Positions 52,962-61,316 of a stretch of DNA of 61,449 nt are shown here, in pieces. The stretch is taken from positions 1 through 61,449 of the forward strand of contig CAIZIT010000025.1 in NCBI GenBank assembly GCA_903933115.1. Direction: 5' to 3'. The stretch is from an uncultured Burkholderiales bacterium (lineage in GTDB: Bacteria; Pseudomonadota; Gammaproteobacteria; Burkholderiales; Burkholderiaceae_C). The notes beneath the pieces are model-generated. The model was given only the letters and a program-made list of their open reading frames with translations, searched no databases and had not been told where the DNA came from. A program made the position numbers and the translations under genes. Each line of letters opens with the position of its first letter. The stretch's first letter is position 1.

Positions 52962-53894
52962 TTACTTGGTGGGCGCGTACTTGCCAGTCAGTTGATCATT
53001 GATCACGGACAAGCCCTTTTGTTCACGCTCTAAGCGTGTATCACGTGTCCATGTGCGATGCAAATCATCATGAACCGTGATCTCCAAGCGACCCATGCCT
53101 TCAACCTCCAACTCCACTTTGTCATTGTGCTGGAAGGCATTCAAGCCACGGTGGTTGGTACCCGTTGCCAAAATATCGCCTGGCAACAAATCATGGATGT
53201 GGCTGACCCACTCGATACAACGTGGGATTTTGTGCGCCATGTCGTTGGTGTTGAAATTTTGCTTCAACTGTCCATTCACCCACAACTGAACCTTCAACTC
53301 TTGTGGATCCTTGATTTCGTCTGCGGTCACAATGTAGGGCCCAATAGGGGCAAAGGTTTGCCTGGACTTCATTTGATAGAAAACGTTGGTATCGGGCTTG
53401 ACGCCACGTGCAGAACCATCGATGAAGTTGACATAACCAAAAACATGCTTCATGGCATCGGCTTGGGAGACACGGCTTGCGCGCTTACCAATCACCAAAG
53501 CCAGCTCCGCTTCACCTTCAAAAACGCTGGCCGCCATATCGGGCAACACCATCTTCTCGCCTGGGCCAATGATGGCTGTGGGCGACTTCAAAAATGCATT
53601 GATAGGCGCAGGCTCACTCTTGGTGCCATCTTCCATGTAATTCACCGCCATGCAATCGATCGTGGTGGGCTTGGGCAGAGGGGGACGAATTCTCAGGCCC
53701 GCATAAGGCACACCGCTCTCTTTGGCAACAAGGGCTTCAATACGAGGTCTAAAGTCATCAAAATGCTCGATCACGCCATTGATCAAATCGCCTGGACCGG
53801 AATGGGGGATGTTCTCCACCAACTGCGTCACGTCCACCACGTGATCGCCTTTTAATATGCCCAATCTGAAGTCGTTGAAATAGAGAATCTTCAC
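52962..53894 (-). CDS. Fumarylacetoacetate-hydrolase-family protein
   Basis: A 310-residue FAH-fold protein; AAAGGATTG precedes the ATG. Metal ligands are visible in FEGEAELALVIGK (two Glu) and GYVNFIDGSARG (Asp), with SHIHDLLPGDILATGTNHRG typical of the fold. Members hydrolyse fumarylpyruvate or acylpyruvates, or decarboxylate and hydrate oxo-acids of meta-cleavage pathways. It stands at the head of the minus-strand catabolic block but has its own terminator. Confidence 0.93.
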   Translation of the reverse strand: MKILYFNDFRLGILKGDHVVDVTQLVENIPHSGPGDLINGVIEHFDDFRPRIEALVAKESGVPYAGLRIRPPLPKPTTIDCMAVNYMEDGTKSEPAPINAFLKSPTAIIGPGEKMVLPDMAASVFEGEAELALVIGKRASRVSQADAMKHVFGYVNFIDGSARGVKPDTNVFYQMKSRQTFAPIGPYIVTADEIKDPQELKVQLWVNGQLKQNFNTNDMAHKIPRCIEWVSHIHDLLPGDILATGTNHRGLNAFQHNDKVELEVEGMGRLEITVHDDLHRTWTRDTRLEREQKGLSVINDQLTGKYAPTK

Positions 53895-54264
53895 ATCAAT
53901 CCTTTAGTGATAAAAATAAGTGGTAAATCAATCTTTCTAATTACACAATTAGCAATCAATTCGCCCCGATCTTAATTGAAATTCAGCACCGAGCGCATCG
54001 GTAAATTCACTAAAAAACGATACGAAACGGATAAAAAATGGGCTGCCAACACCATCCCATTCGCTTTGAATCTCCAAATTTGAGAAAAATTTTGCGCCTG
54101 GGGTGCAAAACGCCACCTCCATAACTGCTCCCCGAGAATGCGACTCTGGGACTGGGCCCTTAGGGCTTACGCTGAGGGGCTTGATTGCCAATGCTGGTGA
54201 TAATTGAAGATGAAAGCGCCCCTAGCGTTCGTCTCCACTCACTTTTTAAGTCTTGGCTTCTAAG
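53895..54264. other. Divergent spacer, no gene seen
   Basis: 370 bases between the FAH-family gene and the Bug gene. An AT-rich part lies next to the FAH start (53895-53960) and probably holds its promoter. No convincing frame, repeat or operator was found; an 80-codon minus frame at 53949-54191 has no family resemblance. Confidence 0.5.
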
Positions 54265-55242
54265 ATGAAACCCTCTATCGCATCCTTTTTCTCATTTTGG
54301 CTCTTGGGTGCTTGCGCACTCAACACGTGGGCTCAGAACTCAAACACCGATTTCCCCACACGCCCCTTGCGATTTGTGGTGGGCTTCGCCGCTGGAAGCA
54401 GCACCGATATCGTGAGCAGAATGCTTGCTCAAAAATTGTCAGAGCGCTTCAATCAGCCCTTTATCGTTGAGCAAAAGGTCGGGGGTGGAGGCGCCATTGC
54501 CAACGATTTTGTGGCCAAATCTGCCCCAGATGGACTCAACATGGTCTTGCTCACTGGAGGGCACCCCACATCAGCGGCCATCATCAAGAAGCTCCCCTAC
54601 GATCCCATCAAAGATTTCGCCATGGTCTCCACCATCGTGACCTACCCCATGGTGATCTCGGTCGTGAAAGAGTCCAGCATCAAGTCCTTGTCGGAGTTGA
54701 TTGCATTGGCCAAGGCCAAGCCCGGTCAAATCAGTTTTTCTTCAACCGGCACGGGCAGTTTGCATCACTTGCTGGGTGAGTGGCTCAGCATTGAAGCGGG
54801 TATCAACATGCTGCATGTGCCCTTCAAAGGTGCAGCTCCAGCCATGATGGAGTTGCTGGGGGGCAGGACCGATGTGATGATTGAAACGGCCACCTTCACG
54901 TTTGGTCAATTAAAGGGGGGCAAAATCAGAGCACTGGCCGTGTCCTCTGAAGCTCGCTCCCCCATGGCACCGGATATTCCAACCGTCTCAGAGACGCTCC
55001 CAGGTATTGAGTTCAGCTCTTGGCTGGGCGTGGCCGTTGCCCCCGGAACGCCCAGGCCCATCATTGACAAACTCAACCACGAAATTCGAACCCTCCTTGA
55101 CACCGCTGAGGTCAAGCAAAAGTTCGCCGAATTCGGCGGCACACCCACCCCCTCCTCACCCGAGGAAATGAGAGCCCGAATCGATCGAGAAATCACCCGC
55201 TGGAAAAAAGTCGTTGAGATCAAACACATTGAAAGACAATGA
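54265..55242 (+). CDS. Bug/TctC-family periplasmic substrate-binding protein
   Basis: A 325-residue Bug receptor. ATG at 54265 is preferred to a TTG 12 bases earlier. The leader (FFSFWLLGACALNTWAQ) is followed by FPTRPLRFVVGFAAGSSTDIVSR, VEQKVGGGGAIANDFVAK and SAPDGLNMV. The usual DGYT reads DGLN, a minor departure. A VOC-fold gene follows 43 bases later and another Bug gene after it, so two receptors flank one enzyme-like gene. Confidence 0.92.
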   Translation: MKPSIASFFSFWLLGACALNTWAQNSNTDFPTRPLRFVVGFAAGSSTDIVSRMLAQKLSERFNQPFIVEQKVGGGGAIANDFVAKSAPDGLNMVLLTGGHPTSAAIIKKLPYDPIKDFAMVSTIVTYPMVISVVKESSIKSLSELIALAKAKPGQISFSSTGTGSLHHLLGEWLSIEAGINMLHVPFKGAAPAMMELLGGRTDVMIETATFTFGQLKGGKIRALAVSSEARSPMAPDIPTVSETLPGIEFSSWLGVAVAPGTPRPIIDKLNHEIRTLLDTAEVKQKFAEFGGTPTPSSPEEMRARIDREITRWKKVVEIKHIERQ

Positions 55243-55285
55243 TCTTCTGAGCGCCACCCCTCACAACCATCAAAGGACAAATGAC

Positions 55286-55828
55286 ATGACACGCACACCC
55301 AACGTACAACTCACCCATGTTGGCGTACAAGTCCGCGACTTGGATCAAATGATCGCCTTTTATCAACGAACTTTGGGTCTGGTGTTGACCGATCGAGGAG
55401 AGTATTACATGGGGGGTGAAATTGCGTTCATGAGCCGCAACCCCAATGAACACCACCAATTGGTCGTGGCCTCTGGTCGAAAGGACGATCCCAGCACAAC
55501 GCCCATCAATCAAATATCGTTTCGAGTCGACAGTCTCGAAGACTTGATCACTTACTATAAAAACTTGCTTGCCGATGAGGTGCCTATCCAACGCACCATC
55601 ACCCACGGTAACGCCTGGAGCATTTACTTCTTTGATCCTGATGGCAACCGTGTTGAGCTTTATTGCGTCACGCCTTGGTACGTGGAGCAACCCTATGGAA
55701 TTCCCATCGACTTGAATGCGCCCATCTCTGAGATCATGAAAATCACAGAAGACCTGATCAAAGACGACCCCACCAAAATCTCTCAAGAGCAATGGTCCAA
55801 GCAACTGAAAGCAAAAATCTTCAATTGA
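55286..55828 (+). CDS. VOC-fold (glyoxalase / extradiol-dioxygenase-like) protein
   Basis: A 180-residue single VOC unit; the ATG at 55286 follows AAAGGA. Likely metal ligands are His11 (LTHVGVQV), a His in EHHQLVV and the Glu in DPDGNRVELYC. The usual His of the NHIAF segment reads NQISF. A C-terminal extension of about 40 residues follows the domain. It may be a dioxygenase, isomerase or hydrolase acting on the ligand of the flanking Bug receptors. Confidence 0.88.
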   Translation: MTRTPNVQLTHVGVQVRDLDQMIAFYQRTLGLVLTDRGEYYMGGEIAFMSRNPNEHHQLVVASGRKDDPSTTPINQISFRVDSLEDLITYYKNLLADEVPIQRTITHGNAWSIYFFDPDGNRVELYCVTPWYVEQPYGIPIDLNAPISEIMKITEDLIKDDPTKISQEQWSKQLKAKIFN

Positions 55829-55893
55829 TCTTGGCTTGGCTTGCATGACAAGCACCCGTTGAAACCAGTAACGCCACAAACCTGATGATCCCC

Positions 55894-56919
55894 ATGAAAC
55901 GACCAAGCGCTCAGTTCCACCCACTTTTCACCTTTTCTCGCCTACAACGGTGGAGTTCGCGCGTGAGCCTCATGGGCATGCTCCTTGGTCTAGGGGTCTA
56001 CCACGCCAGCACATGGGCGCAGGACTACCCCTCCAAGCCCATCCACATCGTGGTGGGGCAAGCTGCTGGTGGGGGGGTGGACATGATGACCCGCGTGGTG
56101 GCTCAAAAGCTTTCAGCGAACTTGAATCAAGCGGTCATCGTTGAGAACAAGGCTGGTGCTGGTGGCATCATCGCCTCCGAGTTCGTTGCAAAATCATCCC
56201 CCGATGGCTACAACTTGCTCATGGGACCATCAGGCAATATGGTGTTCACGCCCATTTTGATGCCCAAATTGAAGTACTCCCCCACCAAAGACTTCACCCC
56301 GATCAGCATGATCACCAACTTTCCCCTCATCTTGCTGGTCAACGCAAAACTGCCCATTCACAATGTGCAAGATTTGGTGAACTTCATGAAGAACAACCCC
56401 AACAAATCGAACTATGGGGGCTCAGGGCCTTTGTTTCAATTTTCCAGCGAACTCTTCAAAATCAAAACGGGCACACCAGGCGAATTCATCCAATTCAAGA
56501 GCACCACAGAGTCCATCAATGCCATGATGTCGGGTGATTTGCTGATGGTCATGTCGGACCCAGGCCCAGCACTCCCGGCGCTTGCCACAGGCAATGTCAG
56601 AGCTTTGGCCGTGACCGCCCCCAACAGACTGCCAAGTCTGCCCAACGTCCCGACCATGGCTGAGGCCGGTTTGTCCGGTGTTGAGTTCAAAGTCTGGACA
56701 GCTCTTTTTGCGCCGGCGGGTACCCCACCTTCGGTGATCAAACTGCTGGAAACAGAGGTCAACAAAATCCTCAAACAAGCCGATGTCATTCAAGCCATGA
56801 ACCTCATGTCGGTCCAAGCCTCAGGCACCACCTCTGAAGAGTTCTCTAAACTGCTCAAAGAGGATCTTGCCCGCTGGAGCAGCGTGGCTGAGGCCGCAAA
56901 AATCTCTGTCTCACCCTAA
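55894..56919 (+). CDS. Bug/TctC-family periplasmic substrate-binding protein
   Basis: A 341-residue Bug receptor; ATG at 55885 is an equal alternative. After a basic, partly hydrophobic leader (MGMLLGLGVYHASTWAQ) come YPSKPIHIVVGQAAGGGVDMMTR, VENKAGAGGIIASEFVAK and SPDGYNLLMG. The last Bug of the window, it closes the Bug-VOC-Bug group. No terminator is obvious before the promoter at 56957. Confidence 0.92.
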   Translation: MKRPSAQFHPLFTFSRLQRWSSRVSLMGMLLGLGVYHASTWAQDYPSKPIHIVVGQAAGGGVDMMTRVVAQKLSANLNQAVIVENKAGAGGIIASEFVAKSSPDGYNLLMGPSGNMVFTPILMPKLKYSPTKDFTPISMITNFPLILLVNAKLPIHNVQDLVNFMKNNPNKSNYGGSGPLFQFSSELFKIKTGTPGEFIQFKSTTESINAMMSGDLLMVMSDPGPALPALATGNVRALAVTAPNRLPSLPNVPTMAEAGLSGVEFKVWTALFAPAGTPPSVIKLLETEVNKILKQADVIQAMNLMSVQASGTTSEEFSKLLKEDLARWSSVAEAAKISVSP

Positions 56920-56955
56920 GGTGGAATCTAAAAATAACACCATATGGCTCATTCA

Positions 56956-57003
56956 ATTGAATTTATGAATACTTAAAGGTACAATAAAGCACATAAATTC
57001 AAT
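56956..57003 (+). promoter_or_regulatory. Sigma-70-type promoter bracketed by a perfect 12-bp inverted repeat
   Basis: TTGAAT (56957-56962), 17 bases, TACAAT (56980-56985) form a good promoter with start near 56992. ATTGAATTTATG at 56956-56967 and CATAAATTCAAT at 56992-57003 are exact inverted copies, 24 bases apart, covering the -35 box and the start region. The left arm overlaps a 12-base palindrome ATTCAATTGAAT (56951-56962). This looks like a two-site operator repressing the 57006 operon. Confidence 0.75.
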
Positions 57004-57005
57004 GT

Positions 57006-57551
57006 ATGGAGGCTCGATTGGGACCCTTTCTCTTGGAAGAGCGCTCACGCTCTGAGGGCATCTACAAGGCCCGACTCATCGCCATGATCGATGTGTTTTA
57101 CACCAGTCTTGAGCGCTTGATCGAGATGGACCAAAAGCTCAACGCCTTGCAGCCCATTCACTCGGGTCGGTTGCGCTTACAGTGGTTCGCTTACCCTCCC
57201 CATGAGTGGCATTTTGAGGGGGAGCGATTCCCTTTGTTTGTGCAATGGAGGAGAAATTTTGCAATCGGTATTTGGCGAGCCCAAAGAGTGCCGATTTCAA
57301 AACTCTTGAAGCACCAACACAAGTCCAAAGCGTTCAAAGCCAATGCGGCCCAAGTGAAAGGCCTCTTGAGCCAAATGAGAGAGATGGTGCTCATTTATCG
57401 ACAAGCGCGAAAGTTGCTCGGTCAACTTCAAGGCACCAACGCGCAATGGATGAGCAAACAAGCCACCAAGCTCAAAGAACCCCAAGCCCTCCTTCGCGCA
57501 TTGGATGAGACTGTAGCGATCCAAGAGCCACCCCTGAACCAAGCCCTTTGA
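57006..57551 (+). CDS. Hypothetical protein in an operon with an HD-domain membrane protein
   Basis: A 181-residue protein I do not recognise. It has no leader; it is rich in Lys, Arg, Leu and Gln and mostly helical. An aromatic patch (LQWFAYPPHEWHFEGERFPLFVQWRRNF, residues about 58-86) is its most distinctive part. The start is 3 bases after the inverted repeat, leaving almost no room for a ribosome site, so a very short leader transcript is expected. The next gene starts 3 bases after its stop. Confidence 0.75.
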   Translation: MEARLGPFLLEERSRSEGIYKARLIAMIDVFYTSLERLIEMDQKLNALQPIHSGRLRLQWFAYPPHEWHFEGERFPLFVQWRRNFAIGIWRAQRVPISKLLKHQHKSKAFKANAAQVKGLLSQMREMVLIYRQARKLLGQLQGTNAQWMSKQATKLKEPQALLRALDETVAIQEPPLNQAL

Positions 57552-57554
57552 ATC

Positions 57555-58661
57555 ATGAAGACCCATAACCGGACAAAGTCGTTTGTTCGTGCGTTGATCG
57601 TGGTGGTGAGCTTTTGGTGGCTGGTGCTCGCGCTTCTTAACCAGCTGAGCTTGAACGTTCAACATAGGGGTGAAGAGACACCACTTGACTTACAACTTCT
57701 CACGCTGAGCGCGGCAAACAAGCCCCTCAGCCTGCTGGGGATGGATTTCATGCTGATTCTCCTCTCCTTAGGGTGGGCCATCAAAGTCCATCTGAAATCC
57801 CGAAGGACCACATGGGAGAGGTTGAAGACGAATTCGCACTTTGGTTTGCATTCCAGCATGGGAGATGTACACCACCATTTGAAAAGCCCCTTTGCTGCTG
57901 AGGAAGATCAAGTTCTTCAAGAGGAGCATCACTTGGTGCTGAGGGACTTGGAGTTTTCTGATCTGATCTTGAACTTCATCGAAAAAACAAGATGCACCCA
58001 TCCAGAGTTGGCCCAAGCGATGTGCACCGCTTTGGCAAAGCTGTGCCATCACCCTCAATTCCCGGCCTCCAGCACTCAAGAGGACCCCATGAAGACGTGG
58101 GGAGAAGACAGTCAAGGGGTCGAGCCGATGGCTTGGCATCAAAACCATCACGGGCAGTGCACCCTCTTGGATCACTCCCTTCGGGTGGCGGCCTTTTCGC
58201 TTTTGGAGAGAACGCGCTTTGAGTACCGGGGCTTACATACCGATTTGAGCCCTTTGGTGGCGGCGAACAAGAGCTTTACGTTTGACGCCCAAGATCCTCT
58301 TCCCGTTTTGATAGCACTTGTGCACGACATTGGAAAGCTGCAAACTTTTCAGCTCCTCGAAAACCACTCGGTCCACAGGGTTCAAGGCCATCACGGTCCC
58401 GTGGGTGCGATGCTCTTGGCACAACTCGATTGCATCAAGTCCTTGAAAATGCACCAGCAGCAAACGCTCTTTAAGGTCCTCTACCACTACCACAACCCCT
58501 TTCATTTTCACTTGAACAACCTGATGCAACTAGAAGACGACTACACGGTCGCCCAAATGATGCTCCTTGTCAAAGCAGACAAAAAGGCAAGTCGCGCGGA
58601 GCGAATGGGACGACTCTCCCAAACGGATGAGCGCCTCTTTGAAGAACTGAAAAGGTGCTGA
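57555..58661 (+). CDS. Membrane-anchored HD-domain phosphohydrolase-like protein
   Basis: A 368-residue protein with two N-terminal membrane segments (about 11-31 and 60-78) and a cytoplasmic C-terminal HD domain. The metal-binding set is visible: His207 in LLDHSLRV, His257-Asp258 in ALVHDIGK, His279-His280 in GHHGPVGAM and Asp342. The HHG...LLDHSLRVA layout recalls the TraI_2/MobH relaxase HD region of integrative elements, but the long relaxase C-terminus is absent. Target could be a nucleotide or DNA phosphoester. It is coupled to the unknown 57006 gene. Confidence 0.82.
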   Translation: MKTHNRTKSFVRALIVVVSFWWLVLALLNQLSLNVQHRGEETPLDLQLLTLSAANKPLSLLGMDFMLILLSLGWAIKVHLKSRRTTWERLKTNSHFGLHSSMGDVHHHLKSPFAAEEDQVLQEEHHLVLRDLEFSDLILNFIEKTRCTHPELAQAMCTALAKLCHHPQFPASSTQEDPMKTWGEDSQGVEPMAWHQNHHGQCTLLDHSLRVAAFSLLERTRFEYRGLHTDLSPLVAANKSFTFDAQDPLPVLIALVHDIGKLQTFQLLENHSVHRVQGHHGPVGAMLLAQLDCIKSLKMHQQQTLFKVLYHYHNPFHFHLNNLMQLEDDYTVAQMMLLVKADKKASRAERMGRLSQTDERLFEELKRC

Positions 58662-59193
58662 AGGCCTCTCCAACCCCAAGAAGCCTTGCGAAAACCATGT
58701 TTCTACTACTTTTTAATTCTTTTAAACCGCCCTGTAGGACCTCATGTTGCAGACCATGCACCATTACGGACACTGAGCGTCTCTCCTGATATGCGCCAGC
58801 CTTGTTGCACCTTTTGAGCCGACAACACTTTAACCACAACGTCTTTCGGGGCATTTGTAAAAATCAAGGGCAAAATTCGCTTTTTTCAATTTAAGAATTT
58901 AGAATCTCCCCCATCACCAATTGCGGGTCTTAAAACAAGATGCGCCCATGATCACACTCCTCCTGTCACACGACTGTGTCTCCACTTTGGACACCCCTCT
59001 GAGCACTTCTCCCATCCCCAACTCAAGACCGAGCCAAAGCTTAGAGGCCAACCGCCAGGTCCTCTGGGCTGACTGAAGTTCAACACCAACCCGTCATACT
59101 GACAAATAAATGCAAGAACGCGCCCTGAGCCCATATACTCTCGAGCACGCTTGAACATGGATTCAAATTTAGCGTAAAAAAAAGGTAACCAAC
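58662..59193. other. Long spacer upstream of kup, no gene seen
   Basis: 532 bases with no convincing frame. TATACT at about 59128 could be a -10 box but lacks a clear partner. TTGAA and TTCAA arms flank six bases at 59150-59166. An AAGGT ribosome site precedes kup. A regulatory leader for kup is possible, but no known riboswitch was recognised. Confidence 0.45.
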
Positions 59194-61134
59194 ATGTCAC
59201 TGAGCAACCCAGAGTACTCCCACTCTAAGCTTTTAGAACCGGTCGCGATCAAAAGCGAATCGGGTCAAATCCATGGCAGCCTGATGAGCCTGTCTTTGAT
59301 GGCCATTGGCGTGGTCTTCGGAGACATTGGCACCAGTCCCTTGTATGCGCTTAAATCATGTTTTGATCCGGTGGCGGGTATCCCGATGACGCCTGAGTCG
59401 ATCATGGGTGTGTTGTCGATGATTTTTTGGGCCTTCGTTTTGGTGGTGACCCTCAAATATGTGTTCTTTGTCATGCGCGCCAACAACAACGGTGAGGGAG
59501 GCATTTTGGCCCTCATGGCCTTGTCCCTCAGGTCGGCAAAATCCAAGTCCACCAAATCCATTTTCCTGATCGTGGTGGGTGTATTGGGGGCTTGTTTGTT
59601 CTATGGCGATGCGGTGATCACACCCGCCATTTCGGTGCTCTCTGCCATTGAAGGTGTCACCGTGATTTCAACCCAATTCACCAAATATGTGATCCCAGTG
59701 ACACTGCTGATCTTGGTGAGCTTGTTCTTGTTGGAAAAAAAGGGAACCGCCATCGTGGGCAACCTCTTTGGCCCCGTGATGGTCGTTTGGTTTTTGGCCA
59801 TTGCATACATGGGCGGTTATCACATCGTTCAAAACCCTGAGATTTTGTATGCGATGAATCCTTTGTACGCAGTGAACTTCATGATGAACAATGCAGGGAT
59901 TGCCTTTACAGTGCTGGGCGCTGTGTTCTTGGTCTTGACGGGCGCTGAAGCGCTTTATGCGGACATGGGCCACTTTGGCATCAAACCCATTCAACTCGCA
60001 TGGCTGGTCTTGGTCATGCCCAGCTTGCTCATGAACTACTTCGGCCAAGGTGCGATGCTTTTGATGCACCCTGAGACGGTTGAGAATCCATTTTTCTTGA
60101 TGGTCCCAGCCCAGTACACCCTCGGATTGGTCATCTTGTCCACAGTGGCCACGGTCATCGCCTCACAGGCTTGTATCTCCGGCGCTTACTCCATGACCAG
60201 CCAAGCCATTTTGCTGGGTTTTGTGCCCAGAATGAAGATTGAACACACCTCAGAGAAAGAAATCGGTCAGATCTACGTGCCCTTCATCAATTGGGTGCTG
60301 TGCTTGATTGTGATTGTGGTGGTCTTGGGCTTTCAAAAGTCAGAGAATTTGGCCTCGGCTTACGGCATTGCGGTATCGACCACCATGCTCATGACGACCG
60401 TTTTGGCCGCTGTTGTCATGAGGGACGTGTGGCGTTGGAATTTGGCGGTGGTCTCGGTCATCATTGGTTTGTTCACCGTGATTGACATTGGTTTTTTTGC
60501 CTCCAACTTGGCCAAAGTCCTCGAAGGGGGCTGGTTCCCGCTGGTCGTGGGTGGACTTTGTTTCCTTTTGCTGATGACTTGGTTTCAAGGCCGACACCTG
60601 CTTAGAGAGCGAGCCATCAACAATGGCATTCGCTTAGAGGACTTCATCCCCTCACTCTTGTCCCACCCCCCTGTCCGGGTGGCGGGAACCTCCGTCTTTT
60701 TGACGGCTCATATTGACTTTGTGCCGCCCGCCTTGCTGCACAATTTAAAGCACAACAAGGTCTTGCACGACAGAGTGATCTTCTTGAAGGTCAGCATTTG
60801 GGACGTTCCCAGAGTGAACGTTGAGCAACGCCTATCGGTGCGCGAGATCTCCAAAGACATTTTCATCGTTCGTGCGATTTACGGTTTCAAAGAAACGCCT
60901 GATATCGCTCAAGTGATGGATTTGCTAAAAACCAAGCACCAAATCGATTGCCCCAGCATGGAGACCTCCTTCTTCATGGCCCGAGAGTCTTTGGTGGCCA
61001 AAGAGATTCCTCAAATGGCCATGTGGCGCGAATCGATCTTCATTTGGATGATGCAAAACGCTGCTCGCGCGTCGGACTTCTTCAAAGTGGACTCGGGTCG
61101 TTTGATTGAATTGGGAGCGAAGATCGAACTGTGA
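59194..61134 (+). CDS. kup: Kup-type low-affinity potassium transporter
   Basis: A 646-residue KUP/HAK/KT family K+/H+ symporter, slightly longer than the E. coli protein. The start follows AAGGT. The N-terminal signature GVVFGDIGTSPLYALKSCF is diagnostic, about twelve membrane segments occupy residues 30-460, and a cytoplasmic C-terminal domain follows (FLTAHIDFVPPALLHNLKHNKVLH, IYGFKETPDI). It takes up potassium at ample supply. It is monocistronic, with a terminator at 61271. Confidence 0.96.
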   Translation: MSLSNPEYSHSKLLEPVAIKSESGQIHGSLMSLSLMAIGVVFGDIGTSPLYALKSCFDPVAGIPMTPESIMGVLSMIFWAFVLVVTLKYVFFVMRANNNGEGGILALMALSLRSAKSKSTKSIFLIVVGVLGACLFYGDAVITPAISVLSAIEGVTVISTQFTKYVIPVTLLILVSLFLLEKKGTAIVGNLFGPVMVVWFLAIAYMGGYHIVQNPEILYAMNPLYAVNFMMNNAGIAFTVLGAVFLVLTGAEALYADMGHFGIKPIQLAWLVLVMPSLLMNYFGQGAMLLMHPETVENPFFLMVPAQYTLGLVILSTVATVIASQACISGAYSMTSQAILLGFVPRMKIEHTSEKEIGQIYVPFINWVLCLIVIVVVLGFQKSENLASAYGIAVSTTMLMTTVLAAVVMRDVWRWNLAVVSVIIGLFTVIDIGFFASNLAKVLEGGWFPLVVGGLCFLLLMTWFQGRHLLRERAINNGIRLEDFIPSLLSHPPVRVAGTSVFLTAHIDFVPPALLHNLKHNKVLHDRVIFLKVSIWDVPRVNVEQRLSVREISKDIFIVRAIYGFKETPDIAQVMDLLKTKHQIDCPSMETSFFMARESLVAKEIPQMAMWRESIFIWMMQNAARASDFFKVDSGRLIELGAKIEL

Positions 61135-61180
61135 ACTTTGAACGTGAGGCCATCTGTCCAAGTGGCCAGCACGCTTTAAA

Positions 61181-61258
61181 GCCCAGAGATCCAGGCCCAG
61201 AGATCTAGGCCCAGAGTCTAGAACTTAAAATCCAAGACCCAAGACCCAAGATCCAAGG
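61181..61258. repeat. Two adjoining short tandem arrays after kup
   Basis: Three units of a 13-14-nt repeat (GCCCAGAGATCCAG, GCCCAGAGATCTAG, GCCCAGAGTCTAG) at 61181-61221, then four 6-7-nt units (CCAAGAC, CCAAGAC, CCAAGAT, CCAAGG) at 61232-61258. They lie between the kup stop and its terminator and would be transcribed in the 3' untranslated part. Confidence 0.82.
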
Positions 61259-61270
61259 CCTGCTTGGCAC

Positions 61271-61315
61271 ACACCCCACAACTTGAGAGCCTTTCTTGAG
61301 TTCTGGGGTGTTTTT
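61271..61315 (+). terminator. Rho-independent terminator of kup
   Basis: A stem of about 17 bp (ACACCCCACAACTTGAG with CTTGAGTTCTGGGGTGT, a few mismatches) is followed by five T on the plus strand, about 135 bases after the kup stop. Confidence 0.8.
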
Positions 61316-61316
61316 C

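Noticed and set aside
57555-58661. Calling this gene a MobH relaxase
   Set aside because: Only the HD-like part is present; the protein is a third of relaxase size, has two N-terminal membrane segments and no C-terminal relaxase region.
58662-59193. Cyclic-di-AMP or other known riboswitch before kup
   Set aside because: No recognisable conserved core or terminator-antiterminator pair could be found by eye.
58952-59200. An 82-codon minus-strand frame upstream of kup
   Set aside because: It overlaps the kup start, has no family resemblance and sits where the kup promoter is expected.
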